A stretch of 64,000 nt of DNA from Sphingobium sp. OAS761 (GTDB lineage Bacteria > Pseudomonadota > Alphaproteobacteria > Sphingomonadales > Sphingomonadaceae). A program made the position numbers and the translations under genes. The stretch spans positions 202,629 through 266,628 of the forward strand of contig NZ_JALJVY010000007.1 of NCBI RefSeq assembly GCF_024168485.1. The letters run 5' to 3'. The notes beneath the pieces were generated by a model. It was not told the origin of the DNA. It saw only the letters and a program-made list of their open reading frames with translations, and did not search any database. Below are positions 56,201-64,000 of this stretch, one piece after another; position 1 is the first letter of the stretch, and every line of letters starts with the position of its first letter.

Positions 56201-57553
56201 GCGCGTTTCGATGCCGCCCTGGGCCGCCTTCAGCTCTTCCCGCAGCTTGTCGCCCTGGGCAATTCGGGCCTCCAGCACCTGCATCTTTTCTCGCAGTGCC
56301 GCGCGCTCCCGATCGGCCGTAGCGGTTGCCTGTTCCATCGCGCTGGCCTGCTCCAGCAACACAGCCCGTTCGTCTATCAGCGCCTTGTGACGCTCCTCCA
56401 TGTCCGCGCCCGCGGCCAGAAGGGTATCGCGTTGCTTCTGCGTGGCAGCATGACGCAATTCGAGTTGGTTCTTCGCCTCGCTTAGCCTCGCTAGTTTTTC
56501 GGCCTGCTGGTCGAACTCGGCTTGCCGCGCGATCAGTTCAGACCGCTCCTGCTCCAACTGCTGAATTCTCGCGAATCGTTCGTCATTATCCTTGGCGATC
56601 AAGGCCATGGCCTGTCCGGCGGCATTGAATTCCGCGTGAATGCCGTCAAGCAGGGCCAGGCCGCGATCATTTTCGCCGTTCGCCGCAAACTCGTTCAGCA
56701 CCTCATATGTGGTTCCGACCCATTTCGCGGCATAATCTAGAGTTTTCAGTGACTTGACTTCTTCCCGATGGTGCCGCAGGTCGCTGGCCAGAAAGCCGGC
56801 CAGTTCGCGCCGGACCTTGTCGGAATTGCGCGGCCAGAACAGATCGAGCGCCGCCTCGGACCTTTCGATGAAGCCGACATAGTCATCCATGAGGTCGTCA
56901 TAGGATGTAAAGTAGCGGCGCAGCCCCCGGCTGCCGCGTTCTCCCTCCAGCGTGTAACGGAGCCACAGCAGTAACCCCTTCGGCATCAGGAATTTGTTCC
57001 GCCGTTCCAGGGAACGCGCAACCTCGATGGGGTGGCGCAGCGTATGCACAACGACCGGTTCGATGCCCATGGTTTCAAATACGCTGCGCCAGAACGGCAT
57101 CAGCAGACACAGGCGCGGGTCCTTTATGACGAAAAGATTGGATTTGCCGAATTCCGCCTCGACACAGGCGATGGCCCTTTCGCGATAGCGTTCCATCGCG
57201 GAGGAACGGAACCAGTTGGGGTTGAATTCCAGCCAGTCGGCCCAGCCTCCACCGCCTGAACTCAAGATTTTCTCGTTCAATTCGTAGATCGGACGGGATT
57301 CCCAGTATCCCGACGCGTTAAATTCGTCTGCCCCCATGAGATTAGGGGAAGTATCGCACCCCAGCAGATTAAGTGTCCGCGACAACGCACTGGTCCCGGA
57401 CCGGTGCATGGCGACAACCAGGACCACTGTGCGCTGGCCTTCCGAGCCACCCGCCTTCTGGGCTTTGGCGACGACGCCGGATGACCCACGGGCGTTTCTC
57501 TTCCTGCTGTTAGCCGTTGCTTCCGCTGTCGTTGTCGATACCGCTTCGTCCAC
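53219..57553 (-). CDS. Sulfotransferase fused to a ~1,000-residue coiled coil and a C-terminal shared module
   Basis: 1,444 residues from a GTG at 57553. Residues 43-300 are a sulfotransferase: VVAMHRSGTSALSRTLNLLG (5'-PAPS loop HRSGTS, 50-55) and VVHTLRHPIEVARSLERRN (3'-phosphate segment, about 186-205). From about 320 to 1385 the chain is almost all Glu/Lys/Arg/Ala/Gln/Leu heptads with very few Pro or Gly, a long coiled coil. Residues 462-841 are four near-identical 95-residue repeats, with a partial fifth. The last 50 residues hold FDPAWYLATNND and the HYISHG turn, the same module as the N-termini of the two giant glycosyltransferases downstream. It may sulfate a polysaccharide end and measure or organise it; see findings. 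Confidence 0.85.
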   Translation of the reverse strand: MDEAVSTTTAEATANSRKRNARGSSGVVAKAQKAGGSEGQRTVVLVVAMHRSGTSALSRTLNLLGCDTSPNLMGADEFNASGYWESRPIYELNEKILSSGGGGWADWLEFNPNWFRSSAMERYRERAIACVEAEFGKSNLFVIKDPRLCLLMPFWRSVFETMGIEPVVVHTLRHPIEVARSLERRNKFLMPKGLLLWLRYTLEGERGSRGLRRYFTSYDDLMDDYVGFIERSEAALDLFWPRNSDKVRRELAGFLASDLRHHREEVKSLKTLDYAAKWVGTTYEVLNEFAANGENDRGLALLDGIHAEFNAAGQAMALIAKDNDERFARIQQLEQERSELIARQAEFDQQAEKLARLSEAKNQLELRHAATQKQRDTLLAAGADMEERHKALIDERAVLLEQASAMEQATATADRERAALREKMQVLEARIAQGDKLREELKAAQGGIETRAKEAQQQAEAIQRAKTALEERHLATQKERDALRELRAKLEADITATRQEVETAQADVEREREAFLAEKQSLEQAVAEMETRRDRLLEEKKEADQKAVAASAEAESIQRAKTALEERHLATQKERDALREVRTKLEADLTATRQEVETAQADVEREREAFLAEKQSLEQAVAEMDTRRERLLEEKKEADQKAAAALNQAESIQRAKTALEERHLATQKERDALREVRTKLEADLTATRQEVETAQADVEREREAFLAEKQSLEQAVAEMETRREKLLEEKKEADQKAVAASAEAESIQRAKTALEERHLATQKERDALREVRTKLEADLTATRQEVETAQAEVEREREAFLAEKQSLEQAVAEMETRRERLLEEKKEADQKVAAALAEAESIQRAKIALEERHLATQKDRDALRERHAVLEAEKAAAERESELLRTQARSMEDSLVDTRQLRDALQAAKDALESDLKAASDKVQELTQKYADLEARHLEVEQERNALTRDAADKVREIEAQHIAQARLEKEKSDLEVAVASRDRELAKLTSDLATAETTARDQLLKIGQTENLAKQWESESARLAAELTDVRAASNAELDELRHALAQTESALRQRQLETEQAADDLATAYKQMEAEREAHEALKSRLERELDEARSKSAELARARQAAEKAVNLRFEEIALITRQLAAREAEWMDANDALAESRRIAFDREAEAGRLLNDLEQVRQLASDRQDQAVRLHGDLQKAHEDIAARDAKIGHLHGDLETVRRVAQERETRINRMHDELRETQEVFAQSEAQAARLREELAQRERLADERGGQVAQLRATLEEEQRRLTDAVEQKRQLVDALQEKEGRISALDAQLAQVEKDHGATRTSMERALDDIRRQKEILRATVLANRSELDAREHATHDAQRANAQIYRQFMAALETMLAQAVLPFPAFTRKKTAERQRRILDEHASFDPAWYLATNNDINQAGVDPYDHYISHGVVEGRAPNAAMEALRIGG
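55031..56170 (-). repeat. Four in-frame 285-bp tandem repeats in the coiled-coil gene
   Basis: Units at 56170-55886, 55885-55601, 55600-55316 and 55315-55031, each exactly 285 bp and 95 codons, starting IQRAKTALEERHLATQKERD. A fifth partial unit continues to about 54960 before diverging. Units 2 to 4 differ at only a few residues (for example METRREK, MDTRRER, METRRER; AVAASAEAES, AAALNQAES). The first unit is the most diverged. The period was checked at five positions of TGAATCGATT or its variant (55026, 55311, 55596, 55881, 56166). Confidence 0.93.
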
Positions 57554-57808
57554 CGAAAACCCGCCTTATTACCCCTGTTGCGCCGTATCTCTGACCGCAA
57601 GATCATGCATGTCAATGAGAAACCCGACACATTCATGTCCGTCCCTGCACGGGACTAACGCCCCGGCATGACGATTCGCTGACGCCTGCGAGCGGCGAAG
57701 AACGACGTCGTCGATCCTGCGATAGCATCTAAATGCCGCACCGCAACACCGCCTTGCAATCGCGGCCGGCGCCAATTACACCCCGACCGGCCGGGAAGGG
57801 AGACTGAC

Positions 57809-58693
57809 GTGCGCAAAGGAATAATATTGGCGGGTGGTTCGGGGACCAGACTTTATCCTCTGACTAAGGGCGTCTCCAAACAATTGATGCCCGTTTATGA
57901 CAAGCCGATGATCTATTATCCGCTGTCGACACTCATGCTTTCCGGTATCCGGGACATATTGATCATTACGACCCCTCATGACGCGGCCGCGTTCCAGGCC
58001 CTGCTGGGCGATGGCAAGGAATGGGGCATGTCCTTGTCCTACGCGGTGCAGCCCGAACCGAAAGGCCTGGCGCAGGCCTATCATATCGGTGCGGATTTTG
58101 TGGGCAACAATCCGTCCACGCTCGTGCTGGGCGACAACATCTTTTATGGCCACGGCCTTGTCGACCTACTCGGCCGCGCCGGCACGCGCGATACCGGGGC
58201 TACCGTGTTCGGCTATTATGTCAGCGATCCAAAAGCCTATGGCGTCGTATCATTCGACGCGCAGGGACGCGCGGAAACGATCGAGGAAAAGCCGGCCGAG
58301 CCCAAGTCGAACTACGCGGTCACGGGTCTGTATTTCTACGACGGCCGGGCCGTCGACATGGCCCGCGACCTGGCGCCATCGCCGCGCGGTGAGCTGGAAA
58401 TCACGGACCTGAACCGCCTCTATCTGGAAGAAGGGTCGTTATCGGTTGAGATCATGGGCCGTGGCTATGCATGGTTGGACACGGGCACGCACGGCTCTCT
58501 GCTGGATGCTGCGCTCTATGTGCGCGTGACCGAGGAGCGGCAGGGGCTGAAGATCTGCTGTCCCGAGGAAATCGCCTGGCGGCAGGGCTTCATCGACGAT
58601 GCGCAACTTGAAAAAGTCGCGGCACCACTGCGCAAGAGCGGTTATGGCGATTATCTGATGGGCCTTCTGGGCGGTAAGGGCGCGATTGCATGA
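57809..58693 (+). CDS. rmlA: Glucose-1-phosphate thymidylyltransferase
   Basis: First step of dTDP-L-rhamnose synthesis. 294 residues, GTG start at 57809 with AAGGGAG upstream. [20 protein letters not shown] is the nucleotide loop, and [12 protein letters not shown] and [11 protein letters not shown] follow as in RmlA. Overlaps rmlC by 4 bp. Divergent from the sulfotransferase-coil gene with 255 bp between starts. Confidence 0.97.
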   Translation: MRKGIILAGGSGTRLYPLTKGVSKQLMPVYDKPMIYYPLSTLMLSGIRDILIITTPHDAAAFQALLGDGKEWGMSLSYAVQPEPKGLAQAYHIGADFVGNNPSTLVLGDNIFYGHGLVDLLGRAGTRDTGATVFGYYVSDPKAYGVVSFDAQGRAETIEEKPAEPKSNYAVTGLYFYDGRAVDMARDLAPSPRGELEITDLNRLYLEEGSLSVEIMGRGYAWLDTGTHGSLLDAALYVRVTEERQGLKICCPEEIAWRQGFIDDAQLEKVAAPLRKSGYGDYLMGLLGGKGAIA

Positions 58694-59235
58694 ATATCAT
58701 TGAAACCGCGATTGCCGGCCCGCTGATCATCGAGCCTCGTGTGTTCGGGGATGACCGCGGCTTCTTCTACGAAAGTTACAACGCCTCCGCCTTCAAGGCC
58801 GCCGGGCTGGACCTGAATTTCGTTCAGGATAATCACAGCAAATCTGCCAAGGGCGTGTTGCGCGGCCTGCATTTCCAGAACCCCAATCCGCAGGGCAAGC
58901 TGGTGCGCGTCACCGCCGGCCGCGTCTGGGACGTGGCGGTCGACATTCGCATATCCAGTCCCAACTTCGGCAAGTGGGTGGGCGTGGAACTCTCGGCCGC
59001 AAACAAGCGCATGTTCTGGGTACCCGAAGGGTTCGCCCACGGTTTCATCGCGCTCGAGGACGGGACCGAATTTCTCTATAAATGCACTGCCACCTATGAT
59101 CCGTCGGCCGAGCATTCGCTGATGTGGAACGATCCGGCCGTCGGCATCGAATGGCCGTTGGAAGGTCTGGAACCCCAATTGTCGGGCAAGGACGCGCAGG
59201 GCAAGACGCTGGCCGAAATCGAGGCATTCGCATGA
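58690..59235 (+). CDS. rmlC: dTDP-4-dehydrorhamnose 3,5-epimerase
   Basis: Cupin epimerase, 181 residues. [32 protein letters not shown] (catalytic His) and [14 protein letters not shown] are diagnostic. Overlaps both neighbours by 4 bp. Confidence 0.97.
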   Translation: MNIIETAIAGPLIIEPRVFGDDRGFFYESYNASAFKAAGLDLNFVQDNHSKSAKGVLRGLHFQNPNPQGKLVRVTAGRVWDVAVDIRISSPNFGKWVGVELSAANKRMFWVPEGFAHGFIALEDGTEFLYKCTATYDPSAEHSLMWNDPAVGIEWPLEGLEPQLSGKDAQGKTLAEIEAFA

Positions 59236-60089
59236 AAACCCTGATCGTCGGCGCCAAGGGACAACTTGGCCGTGGCCTCCAGGCGACTGCGCCGGAAAAC
59301 GTGAAGCTGGTCTGCGTCGATGTCGATGAACTGGACATCACGGATGCCGACACGGTGCAGGCATTCGTCACACGGGAAACGCCCGACCTGATCCTCAATG
59401 CTGCGGCCTATACAGCCGTCGATAAAGCGGAGGCCGAAGAGGAACTGGCACTGGCGATCAACGGCACGGCGACCGGCACGCTGGCCGCCGCCGCCCGCTC
59501 GGTCGGCGCGCGCTTCGTCCATGTTTCTACCGATTTCGTATTCGACGGCATGTCGGGCGTTCCATATGCGCCCGACGCCCCGACAGGCCCCTTGAGCGCC
59601 TATGGCCGTACCAAGCTGGCCGGCGAGCAGCTGGCCGGGCCGGACGCGCTGATTGTCCGCACTGCCTGGGTATATGCCCCGACGGGCGGCAACTTCGTGC
59701 GAACCATGCTACGCCTGATGGGCGAACGGCCCGAAGTGCGCGTGGTGGCCGATCAGATCGGAACGCCCACCTATGCGCCGGGCCTTGCCGCCGCGTTATG
59801 GACGATGGCCGGGGCCGGAGTGGCGGGGATACATCATTATACCGACAGCGGCGCGGCAAGCTGGTATGATTTCGCCGTTGCGATCCAGGAAGAAGGCCTT
59901 GCCGCCGGCCTGTTGCAGCAGGAAGCGCGGATCATCCCCATTCCCACGAGCGACTATCCCACACCCGCGACGCGTCCGCATTACTCTGTGCTGGACAAGG
60001 CGTCGACCTTTGCCGCGCTCGGCGGCCCCACGCCCCACTGGCGCGCCAACCTGCGCGTGATGATGCAGGCGATCAAGGCAGAGGGCTAG
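59232..60089 (+). CDS. rmlD: dTDP-4-dehydrorhamnose reductase
   Basis: Final NADPH-dependent step giving dTDP-L-rhamnose. 285 residues from the ATG at 59232. GAKGQLGRGL (NAD loop), NAAAYTAVDKAE and STDFVFDG, then the YGRTKLAGE catalytic segment. The 3' end overlaps the convergent glycosyltransferase gene by 3 bp. rmlB, needed between rmlA and rmlC in the pathway, is not in the window. Confidence 0.96.
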   Translation: MKTLIVGAKGQLGRGLQATAPENVKLVCVDVDELDITDADTVQAFVTRETPDLILNAAAYTAVDKAEAEEELALAINGTATGTLAAAARSVGARFVHVSTDFVFDGMSGVPYAPDAPTGPLSAYGRTKLAGEQLAGPDALIVRTAWVYAPTGGNFVRTMLRLMGERPEVRVVADQIGTPTYAPGLAAALWTMAGAGVAGIHHYTDSGAASWYDFAVAIQEEGLAAGLLQQEARIIPIPTSDYPTPATRPHYSVLDKASTFAALGGPTPHWRANLRVMMQAIKAEG

Positions 60090-61312
60090 GAAACGGGATC
60101 GACGGCAGCGCATAAATTCAGCGCGTTCAGCAGCGCCAGTGCGCTGTCGTCCCATCCGTCCCCGGTCCATGGTTCCGGGTCAGATTGTTCCAGCGTCGCC
60201 ATGATGCGCGCACTCAGCGCGGCTGGTGCATCATCGGTAAAGTAGGACAGTCCCGGCCGTTCCAACTCGCGGAATACCGGCAAATCTCTCGCCAGGACTT
60301 TGCGTCCCTGTCGCAGCGCTTCGACGATCGGCAATCCAAATCCTTCGCCACGGGACGGCACGATCACTAGCGCTGCGCGCTCATACAAGGCGCCGAGCAG
60401 TTCGTCCGATGCCCGGCTGAGCCAGGTAAACTGCGTGCTCTCCAGCGCCGCCATGCGCGCCTGAACGGATTCGGTCCGCCAGCCGGGCTGGCCTACGACG
60501 ACCAGATGCGGCGCTGCTTCCGGCTGGGTTTCCCAAAGATGCGTCATGGCATCCAGAACGCAGTCATGCCCCTTGCGCGGTTCGATCGTGCCGACCATCA
60601 ACACCGTCCTGACGCGCTCGGCCCACATCACCGCATCACGGCCTTTATCGCCTATGCCGCTTGTCGGATTGGTTGCCTCCACCGCACCGCTCAAGGGGAT
60701 GACGGGCATGGCGATCTCCTCCCGGCGCGGCGCGGCCGTTTCGGCGAGCCAGCCATCCAGGTCGGATGCCACTTGATGCGATATACAGATGGCACGGTCG
60801 GCACATCTGGCGAGAACGCCGATCCAGCGCGCGAAATTACGGCTCGTGCTCTTGGGGAACCATTCTGGGTGTCGAAGCGGCAGCAGGTCATAGACCATGA
60901 TGTTCAGGGACGCGCCCGCCTTGCGCCAGCGTTTCAACTGCCTTTCATGCCGGGCGAGGCGATGGGCCGCGAGATCAAGGCCCAGAAAAAGATCCCCCTC
61001 CCCGGCCTGCACCAGCGGTGCACGCGATTCGGGCAATGACAACCGACCACTTTGAGGATCGAACCCCGCGATGCTGTATCCGCGCCGCACCGTCGCGGCC
61101 ACCGGCAGCAATTCGATATCACCCAAATCCATCCGGTGTAAATGCAGCCAGATCGCGCGCACCACCCGCTGAATGCCCGTCCCTGCATCATGTTGGGCAA
61201 TGGTGGAAACATCCACGAGCAGTCGTCGTGCACCGACAGGCCGGTGGCTCCGCTTTCCGGCTGCTGCGAACGGCGACGTCGCCCGTTCCAGCAGCCTACC
61301 GAACCAATTCAT
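60086..61312 (-). CDS. GT4-family glycosyltransferase
   Basis: 408 residues, GT-B fold. Donor site segments MVGTIEPRKGHDCVLDAM and PSRGEGFGLPIVEALRQGRKV (E-x7-E). N-terminal domain begins RRLLVDVSTIAQHDAGTGIQRV, a pattern typical of mannosyl/rhamnosyl GT4 enzymes. Last gene of the kpsE-kpsM-kpsT run, overlapping kpsT by 4 bp; presumably acts on the exported polysaccharide. Confidence 0.88.
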   Translation of the reverse strand: MNWFGRLLERATSPFAAAGKRSHRPVGARRLLVDVSTIAQHDAGTGIQRVVRAIWLHLHRMDLGDIELLPVAATVRRGYSIAGFDPQSGRLSLPESRAPLVQAGEGDLFLGLDLAAHRLARHERQLKRWRKAGASLNIMVYDLLPLRHPEWFPKSTSRNFARWIGVLARCADRAICISHQVASDLDGWLAETAAPRREEIAMPVIPLSGAVEATNPTSGIGDKGRDAVMWAERVRTVLMVGTIEPRKGHDCVLDAMTHLWETQPEAAPHLVVVGQPGWRTESVQARMAALESTQFTWLSRASDELLGALYERAALVIVPSRGEGFGLPIVEALRQGRKVLARDLPVFRELERPGLSYFTDDAPAALSARIMATLEQSDPEPWTGDGWDDSALALLNALNLCAAVDPVS

Positions 61313-61965
61313 TCGCGGTCATGGTTCTGATAATAATCATAGGCGGCATCCATATCCGAGAAATGGTGCAGGGCGCCACCGGCCATAACCGAAGCACGGT
61401 CGCAATGTTCCCGGATATAATTGTCGCTGTGGGACACAATGATCATCGCACGGTCCTTGCGCTTGATGAACAGTTCCTCATAGCATTTGCGCTGGAAGCG
61501 GGCGTCGCCCACAGCGACGATTTCGTCGATCAGAAAACAATCAAAGTCAACGGCGAGTGAAATTCCGAAACCCAGACGGGCGCGCATCCCAGCGGAATAG
61601 GTCTTGATCGGTTCACGCATGTACCGCCCGAGTTCGGCGAAATCATCGACCTTCCGCGCGGCTTCGTCCGCATCCTTACCATATACGCGGCAGATGAACC
61701 TCAAATTGTCCATCCCGGTAAGGGAATGTTGAAACGCGCCCGAAAAGGCGAGCGGCCACGAAATGGACATGTCCGACCGGATATAGCCGCTGCTTGGCTG
61801 CTCGACGCCGCCGATCAACCTGACCAAGGTTGACTTGCCTGCGCCGTTGCGCCCCAGGATGCCGATTTTTTCGCCACGGCCTATCGTGAAATTGACATCC
61901 TTGAATATCGACACCCGGCCTGCCCGGGTGGGATAGGATTTGGAAATGTCGACAAGCTCGATCAT
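61309..61965 (-). CDS. Capsule polysaccharide ABC transporter ATPase, KpsT-like
   Basis: 218 residues from the ATG at 61965. Walker A GRNGAGKST (38-46), signature YSAGMRARLGFG, Walker B CFLIDEIVAVGD. Short form without the C-terminal carbohydrate-binding domain found in some Wzt proteins, so group-2-capsule-like. Overlaps the permease by 4 bp and the GT4 gene by 4 bp. Confidence 0.94.
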   Translation of the reverse strand: MIELVDISKSYPTRAGRVSIFKDVNFTIGRGEKIGILGRNGAGKSTLVRLIGGVEQPSSGYIRSDMSISWPLAFSGAFQHSLTGMDNLRFICRVYGKDADEAARKVDDFAELGRYMREPIKTYSAGMRARLGFGISLAVDFDCFLIDEIVAVGDARFQRKCYEELFIKRKDRAMIIVSHSDNYIREHCDRASVMAGGALHHFSDMDAAYDYYQNHDRE

Positions 61966-62771
61966 GCGGGCACGAGATTCCGGCTGGCGCGCTTGATTTC
62001 GAGCAGCCCCAAAAGACTGAAGGTCAAATTGCACATCGCCATATATCCCAGGTCGTAGTGGGCCGTGAAATGTGAACCGAAAAAGCCGTCACGCACACAT
62101 TCGACACCATGAACCATGGGCAGGTACAGGATCCAGCGGGCAAATTCGGGAGGAAGTGCATCCACCAGAAACGCGGACCCCGAAAGCGGAAAAAGAAGAT
62201 ATGCCGTAGGATGCCAGAATTTGTCGATCAGTTCTGTACGGTGCGACAAGGCACCCATGAACATCCCGAGTGCGGAGCCCCACCAGGCAAGCATGACCCA
62301 TCCGACAACGACTTTGAGCACATCTTCGGGAAGCTGAATCCAGCCGATACCCGCGAAGAAAATCGTCAGGAAGAAAAAGGATATGGCAACGCCGATGCCT
62401 TCGAGCGTCAATCGCGCCGCGAATACGTCGAAAATCTTCACGTTGCGATGGTACATCAACGACAGGTTCGGGCTGATGGAATCCACCAGCCGGGACGGCA
62501 TGTTGCGCCAGACCAGGACGCTCGAATAGCCCGTGAGAGCAAATGCCGCGATGGGCAGGTTCGACCCGTGCACCGCCTTGGTCGCGCTCCAGATCGCCGT
62601 CACGCCGACGGTGAACAGCATCGGTTCCACGAACAACCAAAGAAAACCGATATTGTGGCGCCCGTAGCGCGTAATGATCTCGCGCATCAACAAGGCGCCG
62701 ATGACGCGTCGCTGGATCGTCCAGGACCGCCAGAGACTGGTCCTGGGCTGCTCCTGCCGCTCGCCTTCCAT
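61962..62771 (-). CDS. Capsule polysaccharide ABC transporter permease, KpsM-like
   Basis: 269 residues from the ATG at 62771, the stop of the kpsE-like gene overlapping by one base (TGATG). ABC-2 permease with RRVIGALLMREIITRYGRHNIGFLWLFVEP and about six membrane segments. Exports a lipid-linked polysaccharide with the KpsT-like ATPase. Confidence 0.93.
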   Translation of the reverse strand: MEGERQEQPRTSLWRSWTIQRRVIGALLMREIITRYGRHNIGFLWLFVEPMLFTVGVTAIWSATKAVHGSNLPIAAFALTGYSSVLVWRNMPSRLVDSISPNLSLMYHRNVKIFDVFAARLTLEGIGVAISFFFLTIFFAGIGWIQLPEDVLKVVVGWVMLAWWGSALGMFMGALSHRTELIDKFWHPTAYLLFPLSGSAFLVDALPPEFARWILYLPMVHGVECVRDGFFGSHFTAHYDLGYMAMCNLTFSLLGLLEIKRASRNLVPA

Positions 62772-63871
62772 CAGTCGCGATGCTCCCGGATACCGCCCAT
62801 CAGCATCGACAGCACTGCCCATATGACCAGGCCGACGACAAATGTGCTCAGGATACCGCGCAGTCGGCGCGGGCCGCTCGGATAGTCGGGTTTGCTGGGC
62901 TCGACGATGCGCTCGACATAGGCGCGCTTGCGACGGGCCTCGTTACGGGCTTCCTGCAACGAGGTGATCGCTGCCGCCATTTCCTTGTCGGCCAGCTGGC
63001 TTTCCAGCGCCAGGCGCTGGTATCGGGCGGCCGTTGCTGCCAGGGATTTCTGATTGCCCGCGATCAAACCGGTCTGCTGCTCGATTTCCTTGTTCAATTC
63101 GCGCACGCGCGTCTGAAGCACCGGTATCTGGGGATTTTGCGGCGTGAACGCGCGCAACTGAACGAGTTGCGTCTTCGTTGCGATCATTTCGTCCTGCAAC
63201 TTGGACACCATCTGCAACTGGACTTCCGCCTGCTTTTCCGGATCGACCACACCTTCGCGGTTGCGATAGTCGGACAGGGCCAGAGCAGCCGTGCTGGCCG
63301 CTGCCTTGGCTTCCTGCAATTCCTTGGCCGCGTAGCCGATGAGGTCTTCGCGGGCGCGGGTGTTGAGCTTGTTGACCAGCGCTTCGGCCTGCACCAGCAG
63401 CCGTCGGTTGATCTCGTAAGCGTCCTGCGGCGCGAACGCGTCGACGTCCAGCGTCGTGATCGAGGACGCTATGTCGTGATTCGCCTCTACCTTTTTGGAG
63501 TAGAATTTGAACAGCTGTTCGTCCGACCCGCCGCTGCCCAGCGGATTGAAGCGATTGAAGATGGAGACGCTGTCGTTGCCATAGGCATTCCTGACCAGGC
63601 CATCCCTGTTCAGCGCCTTGAGCGCGTCGCGCGAAAGCATGTAGTCGTGCGTCGCATAACCTTCATTGGCCTCACCGGACGAACCGCCCTTCAGCAGCAG
63701 GCCTAGCCCGCCGCTGCTGCTTTTGTCCGGACTACGCACGACGAAGCGCGATTCCGACGTATAGACGTCGGAGCTCAATCCAAAATAAAGCGCCGCTAGG
63801 GCGGTCGGAATAAGGACCGCAACGATGAAGAGAGTTGGCAAGCCGCCAACACGTTCAGGAATCTTGATCAT
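62771..63871 (-). CDS. Capsule export inner-membrane protein, KpsE-like
   Basis: 366 residues. N-terminal transmembrane helix (LPTLFIVAVLIPTALAALYFGL), a periplasmic coiled coil (about 180-330, QEAKAAASTAALALSDYRNREG) and a C-terminal helix (LSTFVVGLVIWAVLSMLMGG): PCP/Wzz-like topology linking the transporter to the outer membrane. Start at ATG 63871 (AGGTGA just upstream; GTG two codons earlier is less likely). First gene of a coupled run with kpsM, kpsT and the GT4 gene. Confidence 0.92.
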   Translation of the reverse strand: MIKIPERVGGLPTLFIVAVLIPTALAALYFGLSSDVYTSESRFVVRSPDKSSSGGLGLLLKGGSSGEANEGYATHDYMLSRDALKALNRDGLVRNAYGNDSVSIFNRFNPLGSGGSDEQLFKFYSKKVEANHDIASSITTLDVDAFAPQDAYEINRRLLVQAEALVNKLNTRAREDLIGYAAKELQEAKAAASTAALALSDYRNREGVVDPEKQAEVQLQMVSKLQDEMIATKTQLVQLRAFTPQNPQIPVLQTRVRELNKEIEQQTGLIAGNQKSLAATAARYQRLALESQLADKEMAAAITSLQEARNEARRKRAYVERIVEPSKPDYPSGPRRLRGILSTFVVGLVIWAVLSMLMGGIREHRD

Positions 63872-64000
63872 CTTCACCTGTTAACCCGTCGTTCGCGCCG
63901 GTGTTATACCAACCTCCAATGATCCTGACTCACGTTGGGGATTCCCAAAGCGATGAATGTCTGAATCTATGGGTGCCGGTTGGAGGGCATTGCCATGGGT

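Noticed and set aside
53279..56485. A 1,068-codon open frame on the plus strand
   Set aside because: It is the antisense shadow of the coiled-coil gene. Its Leu/Arg/Phe-rich repetitive product mirrors the Glu/Lys/Gln codons of the real gene, which has recognisable sulfotransferase motifs.

Overview
The window is a GC-rich chromosomal segment of an alphaproteobacterium, most likely a member of the Sphingomonadaceae. This is inferred from gene order (rpsB-tsf-pyrH-frr-uppS-cdsA-dxr-rseP-bamA-skp-fabZ; accA-xerD; aroK-aroB; argS-SPOR-nagZ), from Flp pilins and DUF418 proteins, and from overall protein character. No rRNA, tRNA, CRISPR array, insertion sequence or prophage was found.

Positions 1-41,300 are almost entirely housekeeping genes. 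In order: a cyclophilin cut by the left edge with coaD, ispA and xseB; purL-purT; a BioC-like methyltransferase and a DUF418 membrane protein; the iron-storage pair bfd-bfr, the 56-residue bfd being easy to miss; mutT; two orphan Flp pilins; an M48 protease; accA, xerD and two envelope proteins of unknown function; aroKB and rpmE; the long minus-strand envelope and translation block fabZ to rpsB; pssA-psd; icd; a GNAT-nitrilase fusion; argS-SPOR-nagZ; and ispH-thrB-rnhA. Inside this block an unrecognised small membrane protein (29,519-29,770) sits behind a promoter whose -10 element lies within a perfect GAAC-N7-GAAC site, the alphaproteobacterial LexA (SOS) operator. The only gene-free stretch over 300 bp is between pyrH and tsf.

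Positions 41,300-64,000 look like a surface-polysaccharide (capsule) locus. It has a secreted polysaccharide-lyase-like protein, a GSCFA / SGNH-like / sulfotransferase-like cassette of visibly lower GC, two very large multidomain glycosyltransferases, a 1,444-residue sulfotransferase fused to a huge coiled coil, rmlA-rmlC-rmlD for dTDP-rhamnose (rmlB is absent), a GT4 glycosyltransferase, and a KpsT/KpsM/KpsE-type ABC capsule exporter. The three giant proteins share a roughly 35-residue WYL..YPDV-type module.

The most interesting possibility is that the sulfotransferase-coiled-coil protein is a chain-terminating molecular ruler for the exported polysaccharide, similar in logic to WbdD of E. 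coli O9a. Its coil contains four near-identical 285-bp (95-residue) in-frame tandem repeats that could change in number and so tune chain length. This is inference. The repeat period, the domain order and the shared module are read directly from the sequence.
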